A DNA stretch of 64,000 nt from Balanoglossus misakiensis (lineage: Eukaryota; Hemichordata), in the NCBI GenBank assembly GCA_040954595.2, contig CM082583.2, positions 7,688,001-7,752,000 on the forward strand, read 5' to 3'. Positions 49,001 to 63,386 of the stretch are shown piece after piece. The notes under the pieces are model-generated. The model did not search any database. It was given only the letters and a program-made list of their open reading frames with translations, and had not been told where the DNA came from. Position 1 is the first letter of the stretch. Each line of letters opens with the position of its first letter. Position numbers and translations under genes: made by a program.

Positions 49001-52000
49001 GAATGCGATGCGTCCAATAGTCATTCTCCGGCTTCTGTACAACCATCTTGTTGTTTCCTATTCCTGTGGCCCAACTCTGACGCTGTCTGCTCTGCTGAAT
49101 GCCATTGCAGTTTTTTTTGTCGATGATTTCAGGCGGTCTATAGTCGTTTGGTCTCTATTATAGTCGATTTGGTCTATATCCGGGGTGGGGGTGATGCGCG
49201 TTCCACACCCATTTCGACCAAAGTGCATTTCGTGAGACATCCAAGCCTGGCAAACAATTTCCCAAGGTGCACTTGTACCGACCCCATGCCGGTTTCGTGG
49301 AAGCACCGTGCGCTTACGATGATGGTCGTAGTTGCTTTGATGGTTATAACGCCAACAGTGCGTTCGAAACATTTAATACGTAGACATATTCACAGAATTG
49401 CCGACAGTGCTCTTCGGTTGAATGCGCGTAAAAGTGTTATTACCAAATGTCACGAATCGAACATTACTTCCACTCTCTTAGCTTATCTCCTTGTTTAAAA
49501 CTCCGATGTTTTTTGATGGATGAGTACAGAAAAATAGATGGTGTCATGCAAGGCGTGCTTTATGAATTATTATCATTCTCTTTCCTGACCCTATAGTCTA
49601 TGTTGTAGTTTGATAGAGGGAGCTGCGTCTGTTACTGGATTGTTGTTGTCGAGTATTTAGTGGTGGTCGTGTTGTTATTTTCAAGATTTTTTTTATTATT
49701 GTTCATTTTGTTTTTATGATTGCCATCATTATCTCTAGAAAACTTCCTTGAAATAGTAAGTTATTGAATACAATGAGTTTTACTAAGTTCGAAATGAGGT
49801 AAATTTCCAGATTTCGAGGGCAATATTTGACGGAATTTGGTATTCATTCAGTGACTATGGCCAATTTGTTGTGAACAGATAATAGTTGGCGGATATACAG
49901 CTTAAAACTCATTACAGATGCATTAATCGAAAATCACCGTTTTTAATCAAAGTTCGACAAACAGCTTCGGTATCAGTTCACCATCAATCACTTTGAGAAC
50001 AATTTCCCGTCGTTCCCTCGGGGTTTTCTGGCTCTCTTTAGAACTCCCTCGACCCTCAAATGTTCACATTAGGGGGACTGCTTCAACACGCCAGTGCCGT
50101 GTGCGTTTTTTGTGTAATGTCACGGCGGAATTTACGTGATTGTATGTGTCACGAAGACGCGACTAGATACGCACAGTCGCTATAGCTACCGTGCAGTGCT
50201 CGGTGTGTCATAGCTGACAGGCTATAGGGTATTCTGTCGCGTGTCGAACACGACTCTATAACCTTAGCGTGACTGTTTGTCAGTTTGATGCCTCCATCAA
50301 ATCAAGTTCCCCCAGAAAGTTCCAGGCGTTTGGTTTTTAGAATGTATGTGATGGTTCGGTCGCAATCTAGTCCATGGCACTTTGAAAAAAGTCACTTGCA
50401 ACAACCACTGCAGAATTAGGCATGGCCACCTGATTACATGTAATTGCTTATCTGTTTGGAAATGGTGAAGGAAATGTTTTCTCTGCCATCGTGAATTAGT
50501 GATAGCGGCACGTTTTCCCCATGTGTGATATTAACCTGTCAGATATATGAAGAATTTAAAATTTCATTGAAGCAAATGTTAAGGTATAGTGCCCTTCGAG
50601 GCTCCAAAATGACGCCATTGATTGGACACGGGTCGGTCTTTTTTGTCGATATCGGCCAGCAGCAAGCCTTACAGGAAGTCAGACGTTCAAAGTGATACAA
50701 TGTATAATCCACAGCGAGCTATAGGGAGTCGATCGCAATGATAACTTGTCATGTCAGCTTTGCAAACGATCACAATGTTTTGCATCTTTGCTTCAGGCCC
50801 TGTGCAGTTCGTAATCGATAAGGGACGTGGTTTCTGTGGCAACACGTGTAGCTCGTGTCTTCATTATGTAAATATGACATTTTAAGGGACGCATCGGCCA
50901 TTGGCCGATTTAATGCGTGCGACAGCTGTCAGGAACATTTAATATCATGCAATCACGACGTTGTTCTGCTGTCTACGATATGATCGAGTTTGGACAAATA
51001 TCACAGTTTATTTCGCTTTCTCTTCCATTTTGACAAAGCCAGTAGTGGAAAATATGTTCGAACCGGTCGATGCGTGTTTCAGTAAATCGTCGTTGATTTG
51101 TCGCGTTCTGTAAGAATGGATAATGTTTCCTAATCAAAGGCAAATGTCAGTCTTGTTATCTTGAGGAACTTTACATCCATGCACCCGTTCTCTCGTTAGC
51201 CCACGAGGAAACGGAGTGAGACAGCGTGGTACATTGACATTACCAGTGTTGTTTTCTTCAATTATTCCACTACTCCGAAGCCCTTCTCTTATTAACAACT
51301 GTCGCACGTGCTCCTTGTTGACTTGAGGACATTGCCTTCGATCCCGTATATACATGTAGCTGCAGGAGTGGCATGGCAGCGGCGGTCAACCTATTTGGCA
51401 TTTTCCACAACTGTTACATCATATTCCATTAGTTAGGTTATCCACTACGGCAGAGAAATTAAGATTTTATGTTCTTTATAATCCACTTATTTTCACTTGG
51501 CGGTCAAGTGTATGGGAATATCTAATTTATAAGTGATTGTACTTCTTTAGTGAAGACCCTATGTTAATCTAATTGTTCTGGATATATTGGGTAGTCAGTG
51601 TTCGTAGCAAAAGTTACCCTTTAGATATGCGTGGGATGGCTGTTAGAAACCTTTTGGGACACGTACCTATGCTGCCAGCTTCCCCAACGTGTTTAAACAC
51701 GGAACATACACGCCCACGATTCGCTTTTGGTACGCATTTATACATAATCCGCTGTTAAGAGTTAGACTATCATAGCCGACAGTGTTTGGTCGAGTAAATT
51801 ATGTAAATTCTACGTTCTAAAATTCCTGCAAATACAGAAGATGTACCTAAACAATTAATTGTCTTGTTGCGGGAAGACCCATTTTCATTCTCTGAACCCT
51901 TGTGCCCCATGGCCGTCCCTCAATCTGGCTCCACAGTGACCAGTGTCGCCATCTTTAAAATTCAAAAACTGCCCTTCAGTTATCACGGTAGGAGAATGAT

Positions 52001-53964
52001 ATACATTAGACAATTAATTTTTATGAATGAGAGCAATTCCGTTTGGAAACTCCATTAAATTCATCATACTTATCTTATTACACTGCAATATGTCCAAGAA
52101 CCAACCCCTCCAGTAGAGCTACATGTATCAAGCAGCCACTCTTGTCTTTCTGTTTCGTCGAGTACCATACGCAGCCCTTCCCGGAATGATGAACTGGGGC
52201 AAGGCAGCCAGATTAACGGACTGCAAGATTGGGGATTATGATATTATCAATTACATTACAAGTAAATGTCGTATCTTTAACCATATGATGCTCCGCCGGG
52301 GGGGATATATTCTTCCATTTCCAGTGACGTGTATTGTTATTTGTACTTGCAAGCAAAAGGACATCGCTCACAAGTCCAACTTATTGCTGTTAAACATTAT
52401 TTTAGGTGGGTGGCGTGAATGTCAATATTCCGTTGACAGAGACACCCTGACACGTACAAATTACACCAATAAACAGAACTCGGTTTCGTGTCGTTTACTT
52501 CCGGGTCGGAGGTCACTGAAGCCCGACCTAAAGTTTCAATCGAACGATGTACATGAACATTGCCTAGAATGGGTTTATACTGGAATCATATGATATCCGC
52601 TAGTCATTGTCACTCTAACGTCTCTGGACAAATAGACACGCTTTAATTTATATGCAAGGCGTGTAACTTTTATTCACAGAAACTCATTTCTGTGCAACGT
52701 TGGCATTCCGGTGTATCTGAGGTTGAGATTAAGATGATGAAACAACACGATACTGTTATCTGAAAGCGAGTGCTAGTATACTGCAACGAACGAAATGATA
52801 AGCGTCAGACAGTAAAAGTACCGCTACAATTATCAGACCTGTTCTCTGTGCAAATACTAATATCTCAAATTTTTCACTTCAATAGATACAGTACTTCGCC
52901 GACGGGGAAAATTGCATTTGAATATCATTAACGATAATCAATATATCATAAGATTGGGGTCGCATACCGGAAAGCTTTTTGAACGTTTTGACATGGAAAG
53001 TCATAGAAAGCTTTGCTTTATATAGATCCATAAAACGCTGGAACAAAAATTGTCATTCTAGTCACGATTCCGATTAAGCAATCATCGACCGGGGAAGCCT
53101 TTAATTTCGAAACCATCTACCAGATCTTATCAGTTATAACTTTGTGTTGATACTAGTGATAAGCTTGATATATAAAAAACCACAGCCTGGAGCGTGTTCG
53201 CGGTTACAAGAAAAGCATGCCTGTAGTTACACTAGTATAAATTATTACTCGTTGTAGCCAAAGTATAGATTGCAAGTGCAACCCATAAAAGTATGTTGCA
53301 TTTGATAACACGTTTTCCGTTTAAATATTTCATCAAAACGTGAATAAGAGGGGGTATATGCTCACATTCACATTAGCAGTATGATTGTAACGGCATCGTT
53401 GTGGCAAGCTCCCCACAAGGGATTATCCTTAGTCACACCGTTAATACTATTAGTTTCACCAACGCTTGTTATCGTCTTAAAGGTCAAGGAAAGTTTTGTC
53501 ACCGCTTGGTGGCGGTATGTACAGTATTAAGAAGTTTTTATTCGTTTGTTGGTAACATGTGCTGAGAAAATGACCTGCGGTACGGTGCGGTGACAAGTTG
53601 TAATTGATATGGCCTGCAAATTGACCGTCTGGGAAAGACATGTTGCTTTAGGCAGTTGAGTGAAGACCCGGAGAAATATTTGACTACACAAAGATAAGGG
53701 GTGATCCGAAAGGTTCACCAGTTGTCCCTTGCGGACATCAGGGTTACGGTTCAAGAAATAAATAAATCTCTACATTATTGCTTACGAACTTTTACTTTTG
53801 GTTTAACACATTGTGCAGGTACGAAAAGGATGCGTGGAAAATTCGACAACTTTTGCGGCTGTGTCAGCCTTCCAGAGCCTAATAACATCACATGGTCCAC
53901 CCCAGACGCGGAAAAGTCGAAACACCCTGAAGACTGATGGTAATGAATATTCCTTCTGTTATTT

Positions 53965-53976
53965 CCCCCCCCCCCC
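53965..53976 (+). repeat. C12 homopolymer
   Basis: Run of twelve C. On the - strand it yields a Gly-rich stretch in a spurious open frame. Confidence 0.85.
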
Positions 53977-56900
53977 GTTTTTCCTTCAGTGCTTATGTAT
54001 TTTATAAGCAAATATGAGTAGAATTTCATTGCCCTAATGGCGATGGATGAATGGGGTATTGTGATTATTAGGCAAATACGATTTGGTGGTGAATTCCTCC
54101 ATCTACAATGGAATTGCCCAAAATGGTTCTCAGCTGCATAGCTATAGGGAGCCACCTATAGGTTGTCGTGCGCGGTGACTAAAAATGTACGTAAGTGATA
54201 ACCGGTCGCTGGCGGCGCGCTTCCGAAATACTGGTGGTTTGGCTCGTCTGGAATGATTCCAACATGACGCATAATTTGTGTGCAGAAGGGTTTTCTGCAT
54301 GTGCACGCCAGCTAGTGGTGAGATAACAGACTCAAGACGTGGCCGTGGATTTTCTATCGGAGGATGGTGACTTCATGGCCGCGGTGTTGTGCCCTTGAGC
54401 AACGTCGAATATAGCAAGAGTTCCATTCAAAGTTATTGTGGTTGAGTCATAGAAAAAGATTGTGTGTCTGTCAGCCTCATAGTGTGATTAATACTACGGT
54501 TGTTGTAAAAAATATGGCCACATGATATACCTGAATGAAAATACTCCTAGCCAGAGTAAAATTAAAAAACATCACGTTTTATTGCGATATGGAGCGCATG
54601 TTTCCAGGTAACCATAACAGTAATTCGTCATCCTTTAGAGCATGAAGTCATATGCGTGATGCCATTTACACTGTCTGCGTAAGCACTGCTATAGTTTAAC
54701 GAGGAGTTCCCATTGTATCAGGTTTATTGAAGAAATAGCGTGTCCATGTGCCTGGTTATTAGACTGTACGGGAAGCCTTACAATCAACCCCTGGTTTTCT
54801 GCATGTAATACCGGAGATCATTTCGCGTAATTACAGTGCCTCCGGGGTGAATTTGAATGTTTCGGTGCACTCCATGTGTTTTTTTTTCTTGTCTGGGTAC
54901 ATCTGCAAGTACGTGTTATCAAAGGATCGTAGGGCAATGTAAATGTTGTGGGGTGACAGCTTCATAGTCTCTGAAGGACTTGAACGGCAAACGCCATCAG
55001 TTTAGTCAGTATGTTAAAGGCAAATTAGCTGGTATCTTATATACTGGATTTTTCCGATTTGTTTTGCACTGTATGCAAATGCCATTTCTCGTTGTACTCC
55101 ATATGGCATGCTTATACATTTTACTTGCTTGTATGGCCCCCGTATACAATGTGAAACGACAATGGTGAAGCATACGGAGTGTTCTGATAAGCGTGAGGTG
55201 TTGAATGATTCATGAACAAACATGTCAAGTTGATTTTGAAGGTCTTGTGTCTGATTCAGCACAGAGTAACATCTATTCGAGGCTTACAATTCTCGAGTGT
55301 TAACATCAACGCAAAGGGTTTAGCACATACGGAAACATCTGGGTGTTGACCCACTTCGTAAATTAAAAAAAAAGAACGAAATGTCGCATTGTGTTCCTCG
55401 ATATAGACGCCATCATCTATTGAAACATATGGACATGGACAAGGCCGAGTCAAAATTCATGATCATCGATATCAACGGAAATGGATACTACTATCGAAAA
55501 TGATCGTCACGGGACTAATCGTAGAGAGGTCAAGTTTGTCGCTTTTAAGCGCTGTCAAATTAATGCATAATTGAAGAGATGAGATTACTGTTTAGATCCG
55601 TCCCCTTCCTCAGTAGGCCGTCCCCGAGGTTTGGTTGTAAACAATTGTATTTCAAGCAATATCAAATGTAAATGCTTTTATGTGCTCGGAAAAGTGAACG
55701 TGTCGTCACATTTACTCGTTTTTTTCGCCGTGTCTTTGTTGTCTGATTTCGACAAAAGTGTCAAGTCGACATTCCGACTCAAATGGCCCATTAAATATAT
55801 CACAAGTGAGCGCAGAGTGGCTCGTTAAGTTACCCCTGTCAATACGGTTAACAGAAGACGGGAGAGAAGATGCCAGTCATGGGACGGCCGGTGAAGCGCA
55901 TCATTCGGCGCCTTTCTGTCTCCATGGCTACACAAAAGTGAAGTCTCTCGCGGGTGACATCGAATACTTCCTGATTTCGTACGATAACCGTCATGCTTTG
56001 CCAAGTTAGGAACATTTCGACCCTGACCAGGCTAATTTAATGAACCCCTTTTTTATGATAACCAAATACAAAACCTCCGTAATGCCTGTGGAAGGTGCTC
56101 AGTGAATTATTGCTTTCCGCTACGTCACGAGTGTACGGAAATTACAAGAGCATGCCGGGGACCTTGAACGCGATTAAACAAAACCAAGACTATATGCCTT
56201 GCAATATGCGCTTTGTTCAAATGATGACTCTACTTTCTTTATTTCCAAGCGGTAACAGTTGTTTGGCGAGACCTTGTATTTCCATTTTGTTGCGGTCACT
56301 GACACAAAACCAGGGGCAGCAAGCTGACGTTTTTTGATCCAAGGTGAACAAAATTATTAATGGCCAGTAATCGTCCCCCGGTGAGACACCACATGATACA
56401 CAGCTGTTAGCCGAATGTAGGCCTATTTGTATTTTTCGAACTCAAGAGGCTGGAGCAGGCAGTCACCGTCGCCTCTTCTGGTTAACGTTTATGGCTACAA
56501 GCATCTCGTGGAATCGACTAGTTTAGAAGAGGGAGTACTTTTTCAGATAATATGCGTTCAAGACCGTCTGACTTGCATGAATGTCAATGTACCCGGCCGT
56601 GTAAGCTGTGATTTACATCAAATTTCGCGGATAACAATGTCGAGTGGCTCCTTCAGCTCTGTGCACGAACCAATTTGCATCAAGAAGGCCGCTACTACAC
56701 GAATCACATTTCCCCCCACTTCGTCGCGAGTGTCGTGAACACGGGTCATTATCGCCGACGGAGTATAAGAGCGCCGGGAGTTTAGATTCACCGTCATTAT
56801 AACCGTATAAGTGGAAAGGTCCAAAACGCGCTAATTATTGATTTGTAATTTTCAAGAGTTTTGAGAAGTGGATTTTTTCAGATCGGAGCAAATGAGTCCC

Positions 56901-58050
56901 GTGATGTATTCGTCCCTTCTGTTCATTGAACCATAAAGAAAAGAGATTATTTCGCGTACTTTAAATATGATTAATTGCATGTCACTGTTCTTCAACCTTG
57001 TTTGAAGTTACTCGGTTATGATCATCGTTCCAGAGTTTCCCAAAAGGCCAACGATCGTCTTCTGCGTTGATTTGAGTCTTCGACTCTATTGTCGCAAGTC
57101 CCTGGAGCGTATACCCTCGGTCGTATCTTCAAGCACAACAGTGTTCGCGCAGAGTTCACATATGTTGTTCCCGAGTATTTTGTACACGCTGCTAACAGCA
57201 CAAGTGGTAACCGATTTTCTCTGTGTCGTCAACAGTTGGCGATGTTGTAGATACTGTTGAATTATAAATGCTCTTCCCCGCCCGCCACAAGCCCGTAGGT
57301 ATAGTCAAACAATGCATTTCAATACCGCTACGAACATAAACGCCACATCAAATCGGTAATGAGAGCCAATTACGACGGGTTTAATTTATTTTAATTCTGA
57401 CTATCAGCCATTTGGAGCTATTTGGACTCATTACGACTTATCATGCTCGTCCTCGTTATCTGCAACCAAACGTTGCTCTCGCGATTTCTGCCCGAGAGTA
57501 ATATCGTTCTGTTTACAGAAATCGACGCCGCACATGCTTGTGTGTCTTTCTGAGTCATTTGAATAAACAATAAGGAGGATTGGAGGAAGCGATATTGGTC
57601 GGAGGCTCTAATGGGCCGATCGCCCTTGCTGGATTATTTCGCTAGTTCAGTTAATTCTGCTACTAATGGACGCCAAATAATACGATGAATATATCTTCCT
57701 TCAAATGACGACAGCATATTCTCGCAACGGCATCGTTCCGTAAAACACAATATCTCTTTAAAGTTCCCGTCGGACTCCTTAGTCTCCTGGAGATCTTAAT
57801 CGCCAGGGTGATTTAGCTATATGTCTATTATATTTCTTCAAATGACGCCATTTTTATCCGCTGAAAGTCTGGTAAGCAGGGGAAAAATTTCCATTTTCTT
57901 TCGTGGTGGATGTCATTTCCAAACTTGCTGTTTGTCCAGACAATCGCAGTATGACTTCAATGTATAGATCACACAGTCTAAGATAACAATAATTTACCGA
58001 AATGCAAATTGTTCAATAATTTTTAATAGAGGAGGTTGTGCATGATCGGT

Positions 58051-58174
58051 ACCACCACCACCACCACCACCACCACCACCACCACCACCACCACCACCAC
58101 CACCACCACCACCACCACCACCATCGTCATCGTCATCGTCGTCGTCGCCATCGTCGCCATCGTCACCACCACCA

Positions 58175-58213
<39 letters not shown>

Positions 58214-58235
58214 TCATCGTCGTCGTCTTCGTCGT
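58051..58235. repeat. Compound trinucleotide microsatellite (ACC/ATC/GTC)n
   Basis: About 185 bases of ACC triplets grading into ATC and GTC triplets. All six frames stay open and translate to poly-Thr, poly-His, poly-Gly, poly-Asp and similar. No flanking coding sequence or splice signals support a gene. It is long and pure enough to be variable between individuals. Confidence 0.92.
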
Positions 58236-60062
58236 ATAGCAAGGTTTCAATTCGTGGCCGCCGTTTTCCTCACACGTACAGTTTAACGTCACTTACCTCT
58301 GTCCCGCCAAAGAAAAATGCACGGCCATTCTTAATCTAGTAAATCATTAGATAAGGAATTCTTGTTCTCGACGACAACCGACGCGCGGATAAGGTCCATT
58401 TTACTGATTTTACTGGACCATTTCGGCATCTTAGAACAGATCTCCCTGGAGACGGTTTATCTTCGTTCACTATTAGGAAAGTACAATCTGCATGTACCCA
58501 TCGACCAACCGATCAGATAGTTTTCAAAGCTTATCTACGGAAATCACGCTACCCCTAATTTGCCATTAAATTTTAACATGGGTGAAAAAAGACATCTTGT
58601 ACTGTCTGTGAGTAACTTGTGTTTGAAGGCATATTATCTACAAACTTTGAAACATGTACTTCCCCGAAATTTACTTTTTTGCGATGGGGCTGTTTTTGTT
58701 GGGCGGTTGGTAGATTTATCTTTCCCACTAGTTGTCTCATTTCGATATGGAACTATGCGCTGTTGATGATTTTTTTCTGTTTGAGAGGGTACTAATGTAA
58801 AATTTCTTTATATGGTTGTATTGGGAAAAGCGATATAATGCAATTGTTCGCATGTCAGCTTCAGCTATTTCACTTTGCTCAAGCGACTCGACGTATGACA
58901 GAAAAAGTCGAACAACGACCGCGAAATGTTTCGGCTTCATCAAATAAACACAGATTATCACTAACCATTCACCATGACCCTTGGCATCGCGATAACCCAC
59001 TTCTGTCAAAATTAATGTGAACACACTGAGCTATTGTCGAGAAAATGTTTCCAAGCATATAAGATGGAGCCAGTAAAGCCCGCCATTAAAAAATGAAAAG
59101 TTCGAGTTTAAGCACCGAAATGCGTATTTCTTCACGGAGATTTTATGATATAATCCTCATTAAACATAGCCATATAAATCAGCAAGATTTATCTGCCGAT
59201 GGCACTAGCTTTCACCATTTAGAAACTCCACGCTGCGACTGTGATTTCCCCAGTCATAACTTTCATTTTCTAATCCATCTTCTCCGAAAACTGCATTTGT
59301 GCATTTACAGCCGGCGTTTATATGTAATCGCTTCCCGGGTGCACTTTATTGAAAACAGATCAGTTTGAAATATTTGATATATGACACAAGTAAGCGACAC
59401 TTGATGTGAACTGTGACATTCAATTGTGTTTGTCTGTGTTAAACAGAAAGACTCGCCGATTGCAATATTTGACTGAAGACTTGGTTTTAGAAGCGAAGCA
59501 TTGTGGCCGTGAAATGGAATGATAGAGGTGATTTCATCTCGTTACAGTCATAAAATGACATTTTGTTTCTTACCGGTTTGCAGGGCGTCTCTTGAGAAAT
59601 AACCTGAAAGAAGGTATCTATTTATTTGGCTTAGCTATATTTGCGTTCAATCAAAAATGAAACACCATCAGCCGACAAAGAGGCTGTGATTTCCTTGAAT
59701 TCGCGTTCCATAGTGTATCAAGAACACACTAAAACGAATGAAGCCTCCCTTTCGCCGCAAGTGAACTAGACGTGAAGTGAATATTCCCCCGTGGTTGGAA
59801 TGTTATGCGCCATTATAACTTGTAGATATTAACCAGTAAAGTGACTGTACATTATGGTAGGCAAGTTTACACAAATCTTGAAGCAGTAATATGAAGGGCC
59901 CGTCCACGTTATACGAGAGTTTTGGAACTTTTCAAGTTCTCGCCGCCTCCCTATACACGATAACGTTGTATCATTTAACCAACATATGTACTATACTGAT
60001 GTTCGCCCACACATTTTCTTTCTCGGAATGATTAAACTCCGTAGAGGAAATACAATACAGCG

Positions 60063-60103
60063 GTGCCGGTTATCCGCACGCGTTGCCGAGGGCAACCCGG
60101 CAC
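60063..60103. other. Nested inverted repeat
   Basis: Outer arms GTGCCGG (60063-60069) and CCGGCAC (60097-60103) enclose a perfect inner hairpin GTTGCC-GAG-GGCAAC (60082-60096). The inner hairpin abuts the right outer arm, and 12 bases separate it from the left one. GC-rich in an AT-rich setting. No gene is adjacent. It could form a small structured RNA or cruciform; function unknown. Confidence 0.5.
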
Positions 60104-63100
60104 ACCGAACAGGACTACAAAAAGATTCGTGAATCGTGAAAGATAGTTATGAGAAAACCCATCCTTCTTGCGCAGTGGGTCAGCACTTTTTTTGGTCAAA
60201 TTAAATTATGAACTATCGAATTAAACACACATTTCCTCCCCCGGGGCCAGATAATAGTCGTTGTGGCGCAGTGTTCCCCGCTAACACCGGAGAAATCAGC
60301 TTATTCCCCCCGGGGTATGGTGCGGTTCATGCGGTAGGAGTTTGTGACGGATGGCGGAGCAAATGACGCGTAAAAGATTGTTGTCGAATTTGAAGGAGCT
60401 GGAATTATTCCTATCTCATCACCATGTCAAATGTACCGTTCACGTGATGCAAAGACGCTAAAACTGCGTTGTTCGATTTCTTCCTCTTTAGTTTCAAAAG
60501 AAACAAATACAAAATCGCATTTTCATCGACTTGGCAATTTCCTCTTGGCAACTGTTGCCTGGCTGTATGAATCCCTCGGCACCGCCTTAAGGATGAAATT
60601 AGTGACAAACGGAGAGGATGAGGGCCATCATGCGATAATTGCACATTGGCTGTTACGTCTCAATAAATGCCAGCGCAGCGTTAATGGATGATCTTGAACC
60701 TGCCATCAGAGCATTGTCGCAGCATTTATTCAAACAACTGACTGATGAGGCGCAACGGGTCTTTCGACATTCATTTGAAAGACGACTATAGGCGCGCAGG
60801 CGCGAGGACAAGGAGACGCCAGCCCTCTGCAATAAGGATTGATAGTTTGTTGATTATGCCAGTCTTGTACACAGCGAATGACGTCACTGGGTTGAAAGGT
60901 CCGTGGCCATTTTAACTTCGCCTCACCTGGTTTACTCGGTGGCCTCTGCACATAGGGCAACAGTCACGATAACTCAATCAAGGTGTGAGCCCCTCAAGCT
61001 TGGGCATTAGATTTATTAGTTTATAAGGGCGGACGACGAACGACGGTTTGTCTATAAACCCTTGAAAGAGAAAGTCCCAAATCCTGAGTGCAACTCCGAT
61101 GTACCCTAGATCTTCCTTTGAATCGTTGTTTGTATGTACATGTGGAAATTACCCACTACCCCTTATACTCGCTCACACAACCGATGTGTGACTTGGCAGG
61201 TGTGAAGATTATATAAAGTTCAGTGGGATTAACGTAGGATTACTCACATCACAGGGAAAAAATAGTTACAAAAACATAGGAGTGACTGGCGTCATTCCTG
61301 TGCCTTTGAACTAGCGCTACTGTCGCATGTTTCACTTCAACGAGCGTTAGAAATAATCCCATGTGCCATTTGGGGGTAACGTGATTGGAATTGCGGCAAA
61401 GTGTTCAAGAGATGCGGTGGCGTGCAAATATTTTGTAGTACATAAATGATACAACCTTACCATATGGCGATTATAAATGTGGTCGATCCTCTATTTTGAT
61501 GGATTTCCTCGTAAAAGTCTCATTTATTTGCATATTGTGGATGACTGGCACATTCCGTGGCTAGAGGGCGCATTCCGACGATGGCGACCGTTTAAGTTTG
61601 GTGCATGTTTTGTGGGATGTCTTAAGCATAGCTTGGAGACGGTGGGGAGGCGTTTACTGCATATATTTCTTTCAAGCCTACATTATAGGTCACTGACCAG
61701 TGGGAGGATAATTGATTTTTGAGAGCCTGTTTGTTTTCTGCACGATACTTTGGTTTCCAAACCCCCGTCTGGCAATTCTGCATTAAAGTCATGCTTGAAT
61801 GGCGGATCCGTGCATCATTATGCTCTCCACAATTGCTTCTTGCACGGAAAGTTTTATTTCTTGTGTGTAGACCCACTGAGTCTCTTATAATACACAGTGA
61901 ATGATCAAATGTACTATAATGCCGCATTCTTGTACTCTTTTGTAGGATTATAAAAAAACGGCGCCGCCTGATGAGTAGTTTTTCTGACATGGCCCTCGCC
62001 GTTATTAAAGATTATGTAGGCTTCCTTGAACGTCTGCTCACTTAATTCCTGAGATTTCGTCATCATGTTTCTGCTTTGTTGTAATTGTGGTCACTTCGAA
62101 TTATGCAGATCTCATTTATTCCAAGAAATCGGCCTGGAAAACGCGTGCAAGGGACAATGAATTGATTCCTCGACCCGCGGCTACCCCAGTTCTTGTAGCT
62201 TAACTTCAGTGGATATGTCAATTATTAATCGCAGGGAAGTCTTCAAAGTGATCAACAAATGCTAGCGACAATGCGTCAGTGCTGTGCGTTCCCAGCGGAA
62301 TTAATGGCTGTGTCGTTACCGACGTTAAATTTTCTGACTTTGCCGGTCGTTACATTCGGATTACTCGAGCTCATCGTGTGTTTATAAAGCAATTAAATTT
62401 TTCATCGCCGATTTGGTCCAACCTTTGCGTGACACCGTAAATTAATTTCCCCGCCTGGCAAATTGAAAGCTGCCCCCCAACCGAACACGAACAAAGCGTT
62501 TCCTTAAAATGATCGCCACGTGCTTTGTTCTTTCCAGCGATAAAGTCATAAATGTCATTTTCAACGAATCTTTGCGCGTATGTTTACATTAAAATTGTAC
62601 AGTATCCATCCCGACGTAAGTCATAATATTGATTTGTGTTTTTCTTCTAAAATTGCCGTAACATTTCTCCTCCACTGGCTTTTCTAAACCCATTAGGGAA
62701 AAATCAGGTAACCGGATTTTGCGTTTGACGTGTCCCAATTTTTTGACGAGACATCCTGTGAATTGTATTTTTTCATTGTAAAAATGTATAACTTTCCTTA
62801 CTGCGGTATGTACGAAAAATCGATGACGTCGTTAAGCACTTAAGTTCTCTTTTGTTTAAGGTCGGAATTGTTTATTAATCAACATGTTGCTCACGAGTTT
62901 ATTTTAATCACATATGTACCACCTGAGAGGGTCCGTTACTACCGATCAAAACGTGCGCCCCATATAATCACAATTCTACCGTATGCAACCATTTATGTGC
63001 AGATGACATTAATGAATACATGTTGGCATTAGAAGTCTTTTTCTCGTTGTCATTATGTAACGTGGGTGAGTCTAAGGCACGGACATTCTTCAAGTCAAAT

Positions 63101-63373
63101 AGAAGACTATATCACAGGCTAAGCTTCACACAAAAAACGACGGTAGCCATTAGGAGGTTTATCAGTATACACTTACTAAAATACATATCGCATCATTGAG
63201 GTTGTGCGTCACTAGGAATTTAATGGCCGCTTTAAGTGTTTACAGAGGATACCAGCAGACACCAATTTACCGAAATACGGTTAATCCGAACAATCTTTTC
63301 TTACCTGTCGATGATGAAATGTTACTGATAATGCCTATTTTATCAGTCACGTCAGCTTAAGGTAGACTTTTGT

Positions 63374-63386
63374 GGGGGGGGGGGGG
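63374..63386 (+). repeat. G13 homopolymer
   Basis: Run of thirteen G followed by CGGC. No gene in reach. Confidence 0.85.

Noticed and set aside
52123-52593. 156-codon frame on the + strand, the longest in the right half
   Set aside because: No recognisable motif, no promoter or poly(A) signal, and composition typical of random AT-rich DNA.
53821-53937. Possible terminal exon on the + strand after CACATTGTGCAG
   Set aside because: About 40 open codons without a family match or an upstream exon. Kept out as unsupported.
58036-58286. Poly-His, poly-Thr, poly-Gly and poly-Asp open frames
   Set aside because: All are produced by the trinucleotide microsatellite, which stays open in every frame.
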